Shown here: positions 56,401-64,000 of the stretch, piece by piece
Layout: each line of letters begins with the position of its first letter
Position numbering within the stretch: position 1 is the first letter of the stretch
DNA from: Adenophora triphylla var. japonica
Lineage: Eukaryota > Streptophyta > Magnoliopsida > Asterales > Campanulaceae
Reading direction: 5' to 3'
Length of the DNA: 64,000 bases
Assembly (NCBI GenBank): GCA_022495995.1
Contig: JAFEMH010002433.1
Location: forward strand, 142,001 to 206,000
Position numbers and translations under genes: made by a program
Notes under the pieces: model-generated
Database searches by the model: none
What the model saw: the letters and a program-made list of their open reading frames with translations, nothing else
What the model was told of the DNA's origin: nothing

Positions 56401-59223
56401 ATGTTTGGTAGACGTTCGCTGAATTTCCTAATAGTTCCTGCGAACGATTTTATCGACAGAGTTGGTAGGGGCATTCCCCTTATAAGAGAATCAGACACCG
56501 AGTCTGAAACTTCTGTCACCAAGACAGTTGTTGAATTAAGTGAATTTGAAACTTCTTCCACCGAGGAAGAAAAAGAATTTAATTTGGTGATGGCAGACCA
56601 AACAATGAATGCTTTTGCCAGGCCTAGGGTCGACACATCGGGGTCGTGCATAGTGTTGCCCGATGCAGCACTGTCATATGAAATTAAAGGCCATTATTTT
56701 AACATGCTTCCCAATTTTCATGGTTTATTTGGTGAGGATTCATTGACATTTTTGAGAGAATTCATGTCTACTGTGAGTGGGTTCCCTATAAAGGAGGGGG
56801 TTACTTCGGAACATTTGCGACTGAAGTATTTTCCGTATACACTGAAAGATAAAGCCAAAACTTGGCTACTTTTACTTCCTCCTAGTAGCATCACTACTTG
56901 GGATGCTTTGCATGATGCTTTTCTTACTAAATTTTACCCTTATGATGCATTGACTAATTTTAGGGTGAAAATTATGGGATTTGCTTAGGAATCGGGGGAA
57001 GCCTTTCACGAGGCATGGGATAGGTTTAAGATGTTACAAATTCAGTGTCCCCACCATAACTTCCCTGCTTCTATGTTGCATCAAACTTTTTATGGGGCTT
57101 TATCCCCTGAATACCAATCAATGGTAGATAATGCAGCAGGAGGTAGTTTGGGTACCAAGACTGTGCAACAGTGCCAGGAACTGTTTGAGATGTTAAGTGC
57201 TAATTCTCAACAAAAGGGATCAAGGGGGACAACAAGGGGAGTGAATGAGGTAGGGCTAAGCAATGAGATTGCTAAGCAGTTTGCATTACTGAACCAAAGA
57301 TTTGATAAATTAGCTTTGCAAAATGCTTCTTCTTCTTCTGTGCCTTCTACTGCTCATATTGTAAATGATTTTTGTGCTAACTGTGGTTCTAACACTCATG
57401 CTAATAACATGTGTCAAAGTGGTTTGCTGTTTAATTCTGAACAGGCACATGCAATGCAAGGATTTGGCCAGCGGTTCCCTCAAAACAATAATCCTTATTC
57501 GAATACATACAACCCGGGGTGGAGGCAACACCCAAAATTTTCATGGGGAGGTAATCAAGAACAAAATAAGCCTCTCCATTCTCAAACTCCACCGGGACAG
57601 TATGAGCAAAAAAGGGAACCGTGGGAAATGGCCATGGATAAAATGCAGGCTGAAAATAATCAATTGAGGGCGGAAAGTCAACAAGCTTTCAAGAATCATG
57701 AAGCTGCCCTTCAGAAGTTAGAGACTCAAATTGGGCAATTGGCAACCGCCCTACAAGGTCATAAGCCCGGGACCTTTCCGAGCCAACCACATCAAGCAAA
57801 TGCCATTATCACCCTCCGAAATGGCAAACAGGTAGGTAGTGAGGTAACTTCTCCTTCATCTTCTTCTCCCCCTCCTGTTGTAGATAATAATGTTAATGTT
57901 GATAATAATGATGATGGTTGTGATAAGAGTACAAGTGACATGGGGGAAAATTCTAAAGTTGATTCTCCAACCCCCAAGCCATATGTACCTCCTGTACCAT
58001 TTCCTGGTAAATTTTTAAGACATAAGTTGGATCATCAAAGGAAGGAATTGATTGATATGTTTTCAAAGGTAAATATAAATCTTTCTCTTTTAAATGTGAT
58101 AAAAAATGTTCCAACTTATGCAAAATTTTTCAAAGAAATAAACTCCAGGAAATATAAGTATGGGACGGATGAGAAGGTTTTGATGAGTGCGAATGCTAGT
58201 GCTATGGTACAACATAGTCTTCCACCCAAATTAAAGGATTCCGGAAGCTTTCTTATTTCTATTACTATGGGGGAGTCCAAGAGGGTAAAAGCTATGTTGG
58301 ACCTTGGGGCTAGCATTAATTTGCTTCCTTATTATTTGTATCTTGAGATGGGTCTTCCTGAATTAAAACCCACCACAATGGCCTTACAACTCGCTGATAG
58401 GTTCATTAAAAGACCTTTGGGTATTGTGGAGGACGTTTTAGTTCAGGTTGATTCGTTGATTATACCTGTTGATTTTGTGGTATTGGAGATGCCAAGAAGT
58501 GAAGGTAGTCGCTGTGATTCACCCATATTACTTGGGAGACCTTTCATGGCGACGACCAACACCATTATTAATGTGAGGAATGGCAAACTGTCTATGACTG
58601 TGGCTGGTGAAAAAATTGAAATTTCTGTGTTTGATGCCATGAAATATCCTAGTGATGATAGTGAGGTGTGTTCCTATGTTGATGATTGTGAAGTTTTGTC
58701 AAATAACGGTGGGAATTCTAGGGATAGTGCGGGTTCCCACTTGTGTGCTGTGAAAAATAAGGCCGACAATCTTGGTTCTTGTGATGGCCCGTATCACCCC
58801 CTAGGCCGATCCCAAAAGGGGTCGGTGTCCCCATTAAAATCTTTCTTCCCTCTGAAATCTAATAATGAGGACTCAAGTGCTAATGTGGAAGATTGTTGTT
58901 TTCTTGATATTTCTGATACTTTCTTTGCTAAGATGTGTGTTCAGGATACTTGTGATTTTGTGGAGGAAGATGAGGGGAATGATTGTGATAAGACTAAGGC
59001 TAAGAATGAGTTTGGGGGAGAGGCCCCCAAGAAAAAGAAAATGAAGAAAAAGAAAAAGGGCAAGAAAAAAATTAAGAAAATTCCTTGGGCTCCACCCGAG
59101 CTTATAACAAAGGGTGAATTTGTGTGGAAAGTGATGGGTGTTTGTGCCCGCGAATGTGCGAAGTGGGCCAAGGGAATAAAAACGAAGGCCAAAGGGAATG
59201 TGGTCACATCAAATCCCATTTAG
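56401..59223 (+). pseudogene. E5 gag-protease, one in-frame stop
   Basis: The frame of 941 codons is open except for a TAG at 56986-56988, probably a former CAG. The gag core includes FNMLPNFHGLFGEDS, LRLKYFPYTLKDKAKTWLL and SITTWDALHDAFLTKFYP. After the stop, FHEAWDRFKMLQIQCPHH continues it. A perfect CCHC zinc knuckle, CANCGSNTHANNMC, lies near 57375-57415. The protease active site is AMLDLGASINLLP (about 58290-58330), with flap-side ILLGRPFMAT. These are typical of Athila. The C-terminus is unusual: about 150 acidic and Cys-containing residues, a Lys block (PKKKKMKKKKKGKKKIKK), then WAPPELITKGEFVWKVMG and a stop at 59221-59223. Reverse transcriptase should follow here but is absent. Confidence 0.9.
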
Positions 59224-60765
59224 TTGGGAGCAACGGTCGGGCTAACGACCTTAACCAAATGCGCTAATTGGGAGGCAACCCAAGTAGGTACGTTTTTTTT
59301 ATTTCTTTATTTATTTGCTTTGTTGTGTCATATCGGCCTTTGAACCCGAAGCATGTTTTTGTTCTCTTTGCTATGAGGACATAGCATGTTTTGAGTTTGG
59401 GGGTAGATATCTCTCCGAGTTTGTGGGTTTATAGGGAAGTGTATATAGTGTCACCCTCAAAAAAAAATTGAAAATTTTAAAAATTTTGTTCTCATTATAT
59501 GTTAGGAAGCTGGCCAACGTCCGTGATGATTTGAGGGTTTTTGATTGAGTTTTGCTAAGTTTGTGCCAATTTGAATTTGTTTATTAGAATTGCATTAGAA
59601 CATGTAAAACACAATTGCACCACCATTTACTTCCATCATATTTCTTGATCATGGTCATTAATTTAGGTGTCCTTTATGGGTTCACTTTGACATTCTCGGG
59701 GGTCCTAAAACATGATTGCACGCTTGTCAATAACACATCATTAGATTACTTGATATTTATGGCTTTTTTTCTTTGACAACCCTCTTGTAAGCCTTCGACT
59801 TTCTCGTCACTGTTTATATATGAATTGTCACTTGATCCCTTTTTGAGCCTGTTTAGAAAGAATGGAAAATCTAGACCACCATTCGCCTTCATTTGACGCC
59901 TACTCCCTAGCCCTTGACACCTAGAATAGGTTCATCCTACCTTTGCAAGAATGTGGAATTAGAAACGATCAGTTTGGGGGTTACATAGGGAAATTAAGGG
60001 AATGAGTGCGGAATGTCCAAAATTGTGAAGTGGATATGTACTGTAAAAAAAAGGGGAAAAAAAAGGTTCAAGTTTAGAAAAAAAAAAAAGAAAGAAAGAA
60101 AAGAAAAAAAAAAGCATGCCCCTAATGTTGTGAAGTATGATTGATTAGTGACCTATTTTGAGAGAGGGAATGCTTTCAACCCCACATGTATAAAGTATGA
60201 CAAAGTCAAGTTTGGGGGTTGAAGTATTGGGAAAACAAAGGTGAGCGGAAAGCTGAAATTTCGGAAGGAGTAATATGCAATGAAAGGCTTTTAATTTCAT
60301 ATTCTTGTGTTTGTATGTCCATTTCTTCATTTGTACTCGTGAACCTAGCCCCACAATTGTTGTGGATTTAACTTTGAGCCATATTTTTGTTCAATATTGA
60401 GTAATCGGGTTGACAAGTGCGTAATTGTGCATATGAGTATCCTTGTAAATTGTTTTGTTATCTGTGATGTAGGGCATGTTTTAGTGAACCTATAAACAAT
60501 CTTATCTTGTTGATCATGATCCCCCATATTTCATTCATCAGTCAGGCCGAGGTGGAAAATTGTGGGTTAGATGCGTTAATGTGATTGTAATTGCATATTC
60601 TTATTGGCACTTGTTTAGCATATTATGTGAGAATCTGAGACTTGTTTGGCCGACAACCTTGTATATAGTGAGAACATATCAAAAATAATTTTTGTTGATT
60701 GTTTTTATATGTTAGGGTAGTTTTGTTTTTGTTTAGTTTTGTTTTGCTCGAGGACGAGCAAAAGA
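59224..60765 (+). other. E5 3' non-coding region with repeated polypurine-like boxes
   Basis: GGGAGGCAACCCAAGTAGGT at about 59270 is typical of the sequence downstream of coding regions in Athila elements. AGTTTGGGGG occurs at 59394, 59971 and 60209 as well as in the real polypurine tract. A poly-A-rich stretch lies at 60046-60115. No gene is visible. Confidence 0.7.
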
Positions 60766-60781
60766 TAAGTTTGGGGGTATT
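60766..60781 (+). other. E5 polypurine tract
   Basis: AAAGATAAGTTTGGGGGTAT precedes the 3' LTR. The CGAGGACGAGCAAAAG just before it is also characteristic of Athila 3' ends. Confidence 0.8.
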
Positions 60782-62307
60782 TGATGGATGTGGTTTTACC
60801 CATCCAAAAGATATATTTCCTAGCTTATTTGATGCTCGAAACCTTGAAAATTTAATGTATTTTGTTAGTGTTTTGATAGTTCAGGGACTGAAGTGCAACA
60901 ATGCTGAAAACGGAGGATTTGTACCCACTTTGGAAGTTCAAGGGTCAAGTTGTAATTTATTGAAAATTCAGGGACTAAACTGGAAATATGAAAATTTTGG
61001 AGGAAATTTGATTTATAAAAATTCGTGGGTTAAAGTAAAAAATAAAATCTCAAAAAGCGAAGTGCAAAAGAATTCATTATAGTGGCCAAAGTGTGACGGC
61101 AAAATTACGAAACGAGTATATAGTGGTACCAAACTAGGCCAAGGGTGGCCGGCCAAATGTGGAACGAGGCTAGGCCATGGCCGAGACATTGCATCTTGGG
61201 CGGCCAAGGAATTGAGACAAGGCAGTTTGCAAAAGAAAACTGTAAGTGATCAGAACGAGTTGGACTTTTTGGCACGACTCGTTATCACGAGTCAGGAACT
61301 ATTCACGGATCAGAGGAGAATTGGGCCTGGCGATTTGGGCTATTGAAAGCTGAAAGCTGTTCCACGTTTGTTAATTGATTTAGGTTATTATATAAATACT
61401 AGCATTATACTATTCAGCCAAGGGGGGTACTATTATTCCAGGAACACAAGGAAGGCAGCCGTGGTACTGATTCAAGGGGTACCAATTCACTATTCCCAAA
61501 AACAATTATTTTGTTTTTCATTTTTTTCATTACAATTCAATTTCCAGGTTATGTTGATTTATTTTAATTTTGTTATTTTAATTATTATGAGTAGCTAAAT
61601 TTTCTTATTCGCGGATTGGATGTAACAATTGTCAAATTCTTATGCTAATGTTGTTTTAATTCTTCCACACTTTTCTTGTTCATGTTCAATGAAATTTGCT
61701 TAATTTATTTTTAGACTTCTAACATTATTGATTGATTTTGTTGGTCTTTAAATTACTAGGGTTTAAATTACTACACTTGCGTGGGTAGTTTTTACATTGG
61801 CCTAGATTTCATTGAATAGATCCAATTGAAGACCTTGTGGAAATCAAAAGGGTCTAAAATCATTTGTTCCTTAGTTTTTAAATGTATTACTTGGATGTTT
61901 TGTAGACCTTGCGGAAAACATCACATCGAAGTAATAATAGGGTTGCAACCCGGCCATCTAACCGTCCCAACTCTTATTAAAGTGAACGATTTCTTGAACG
62001 AGATTAGTAATTGTTTTTAAAAATTAGCATAGGAATGAGATAGTTGTGAAACCCAATCCGTGAATCCTTGTCATTCTTGATTTAAATATTTGTTTTATTT
62101 TCATTAGTTTAATTTATTTGCTTTTCAATATTAATTTAACTTAAATCAATCAAAAATCAAACCCCCCTTGTTTCGTTTACACTAATTAAATCAGCTTGTT
62201 ATTCACACACAAGTCTCTGTGGATTCGACCCTTGCTTGTGCATACTACTACAACGGTAGCTAGTACACTTGCTAGGTATTTTATTACAAGAGGATTTTTA
62301 TCCATCA
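60782..62307 (+). repeat. E5 3' LTR (1526 bp)
   Basis: Uninterrupted copy with TATAAATA at 61391-61398. It provides the empty site for the Helitron in the 5' LTR. Confidence 0.95.
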
Positions 62308-64000
62308 GTGCTGCTCTCGAAGCCTCTCGTGCCCGTGAGGAGGCCAGTTGGGCTCGCTATGTCGAAGTAATGCATATGCAAGGCGTTGCCGTAATCCGTC
62401 GCCCCGATGGGTCGTATGAAGAAATTAGGGAGGAGCCCGATGTTACTATCACCGTCACTGGTTTTGTTCCCCCGTCCTCACCTAGGCAAGGCTTTCACAA
62501 TGTGCCCCCGCCAATCTCCTATGGTGTGCCTAGCTCTTTTCCGATGCCGACTCATGGGAGTGTGTCAAGACCTCCCCCCATCCCAGTGTCTACTTATGGC
62601 GGGCAATACGGACTGAGAGGCGAGTCAAGCTCCTTCCCGAAGGATAGTGCTCAGGACCAGTTTGTGTTTTATCCCCAGAGTCAGTTTGGGCAGAATCAGC
62701 ACAGTGGTGTCAACCAGGAGCAGTTTGGGTGTGTTCAGAATCAGTTTGGGTCTCAAGGTCAAAGTCCGTATAGCAGCGCGGGTCAGCCTTTCAACCCAGC
62801 TTTTGGTGGTCAGTTTGTTGCTCCTCATGATCAGTCCAATCAGCAGCAGAGCGGTCAGTATCGTCTGTCTGGAAGCCAGATTTGTCAGGATCAGCTCCCG
62901 CAGTATCCTCAGTCCCAATTCCAAAGCAACTTCTCTCAGCCTACAGTTTGTTCTCCTCTCACCCAGCATCTGTATGGTTCCACCCCGTATTCAGCTCCAT
63001 GCATCAGTACCAGTTTTTCTACCCATGGTCAGGCTGGAAGTCAATCGGTGCAGTTTGGTCCCCGGAATCCCAACGTTCAGTTTAATGGTTACGACATGTA
63101 CGGGAATAGAATCCCCAGCTCGGTTGGTTTATTGGACAGCAATGTCAGCATGCCCAGTACTTTTGGTCTTCCTTCGACTGCCTTGCCCATCAGATCCACG
63201 CCAGAATTTCCAGTGCCATCTTCGACGGTAGCTCCAACTGTAGGGCAACCCCCATCTTCCGAGGTTTCAAGTTTGAAAGAAGAGCTGAAGTATGTGAAAG
63301 AACAATTGCACAAGATGACTTTTGGGTCCAGCGTGGTCAACTCTGTAGAGCTCAAGGACTCTAAGGCCCTCCCGAAGAACTTCAAGATGCCCCCTATAAC
63401 TAAGTTTGAAGGCTCCACATGCCCTAAAACTCACATGAATAGCTATATTATGTCTATGGGTGCCAAAGGGGCCACCGAGGAGATGCTAGCCCTCTACTTT
63501 CACTTGTCTCTCGATGATTCTCCTTTGAGATGGTTTCTAGGCTTTAAGCCGGAGACGAGGGCTACGTGGTCCCAGATCAATGATGCTTTTTTGGAGAAAT
63601 ACAAGGGAAGTGTCGAGTGGTACACCACTCGTAGTGATCTGATCGGCACCATCCAGAGGCACGATAAGTCCGTAACAGACTTCTATAAGAGATGGAACAA
63701 GAAGCTAAATGAGTTGGTTTATCCAATTCCCCTATCCGACGAGAAGTCCATCTTCCTTTCATGTGTCAAGCCAGCTGTCAGGGAAGCCATTGGGCTTGGG
63801 TATTACCCGAATCTGCGAGAAATGGTGAGTGCAGGGACCGAAAGCGAGAATGCTACCTATTCCATCGTTCCAACTCCTGTTCCTGGTAATGCTCCAGCTC
63901 CCCGCTATCGAGTTCCAAGCTCTGCCCCTGTTGCTTCGAAGGGCAAGGAAACTGTCTCTAACACCGTCAACTTCATTCAAGGAGAGAAGAATCAGTCATC
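62308..64000 (+). CDS. E4 gag, continuation after E5 (partial, open to the window end)
   Basis: The frame beginning in GTGCT at 62308 continues that of 50820 (EASLRAALEASRAREEASWARY when E5 and one duplication copy are disregarded, given here in two parts: EASLRA and ALEASRAREEASW). It stays open for about 560 codons to the end of the window. A Gln/Ser/Phe-rich region with repeated QFG and SQF (about 62640-63080) is followed by a coiled-coil-like LKEELKYVKEQLHKM, then the Ogre-type capsid start ITKFEGSTCPKTHM, LRWFLGF, TWSQINDAFLEKY and FYKRWNKKLNELV. This is the retrotransposon gag core deleted in E3. The protein would assemble the particle and bind element RNA. Confidence 0.8.

Larger units (their letters stand above)
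50821..62307 (+). mobile_element. E5: Athila-like gag-protease-only LTR element
   Basis: It starts TGATGGATGTGG and ends ATCCATCA, with the exact target duplication GTGCT at 50816-50820 and 62308-62312. The 3' LTR is 60782-62307. The 5' LTR, 50821-56339, is enlarged by a Helitron. The primer-binding site, the AGTTTGGGGG polypurine tract and the gag-protease sequence are Athila-type. No reverse transcriptase, integrase or envelope-like gene is present, so it belongs with non-autonomous elements that keep gag (described as TR-GAG elements). Without the Helitron it is about 7.5 kb. The LTRs differ by roughly 1 percent by eye. Confidence 0.92.
47907..64000 (+). mobile_element. E4: Ogre-like LTR element, same family as E3, runs off the window end
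   Basis: The start is placed at TGTGAGTACC (47907), which matches the E3 LTR start TGTAAGTACC and cuts into E2 gag. The leader at about 50220-50390 is clearly homologous to the E3 leader (reverse complement of 41590-41760: TGGGTTCCRTCACTACGTCTA and neighbouring blocks). The gag begins at 50582, is interrupted by E5 between 50821 and 62307, and continues past 64000. The 3' LTR and target duplication are outside the window, so its completeness is unknown. Confidence 0.8.

Overview
This window looks like plant nuclear DNA, most likely from a eudicot. It carries one intact, intron-containing pectinesterase gene of the land-plant PMEI+PME type. Around it lie AT-rich intergenic DNA, Stowaway-like and foldback elements, and a thick stack of Ty3/gypsy retrotransposons of the plant Tat, Ogre and Athila lineages. 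I see no tRNA, rRNA, CRISPR array or bacterial-type operon. The sequence does not let me name a species.

Layout. 1-2137: AT-rich flank with a 284-bp Stowaway-like MITE. 2138-5199 (-): pectinesterase/pectinesterase inhibitor, three exons, all catalytic residues present. 5.4-6.5 kb: an inverted-repeat unit enclosing a promoter/5'-UTR-like fragment and a (TC)n tract of about 61 units. 7693-8120: a foldback element full of GATATC. 9016-21971 (+): complete 13-kb Tat-type element E1, with TSD TTATT, almost identical LTRs and a badly broken gag-pol. From 22461 to the window end there is a set of nested insertions. E2 (Tat, - strand) is split by E3 (30343-45341, Ogre-like, - strand, 2.2-kb LTRs) and by E4 (47907 to past the end, same family as E3, + strand). 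E4's gag is split by E5 (50821-62307, Athila-like, gag-protease only). E5's 5' LTR is split by a non-autonomous Helitron (51441-55425, - strand).

How the parts work together. E1 and E2 both carry, between pol and the 3' LTR, a multi-exon gene antisense to gag-pol with its own TATA box. E3 carries a spliced plant mobile domain (PMD) gene in the equivalent antisense position. These antisense genes, and the LTR promoters of E3 and E4, share one design: a GTCG...CGAC palindrome 12-23 bp upstream of a TATA-like box. In E1 and E2 the palindrome is GGGTCGACCC. In E3, E4 and the small foldback element it is TGTCGNNCGACA, which occurs about 21 times (14 with both arms perfect or one base off at the end). 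The recurring palindrome-TATA module and the spliced antisense genes are the most unusual things in the window.

Most retroelement genes are broken by frameshifts or single stops and are annotated as pseudogenes. Nothing visible damages the pectinesterase.
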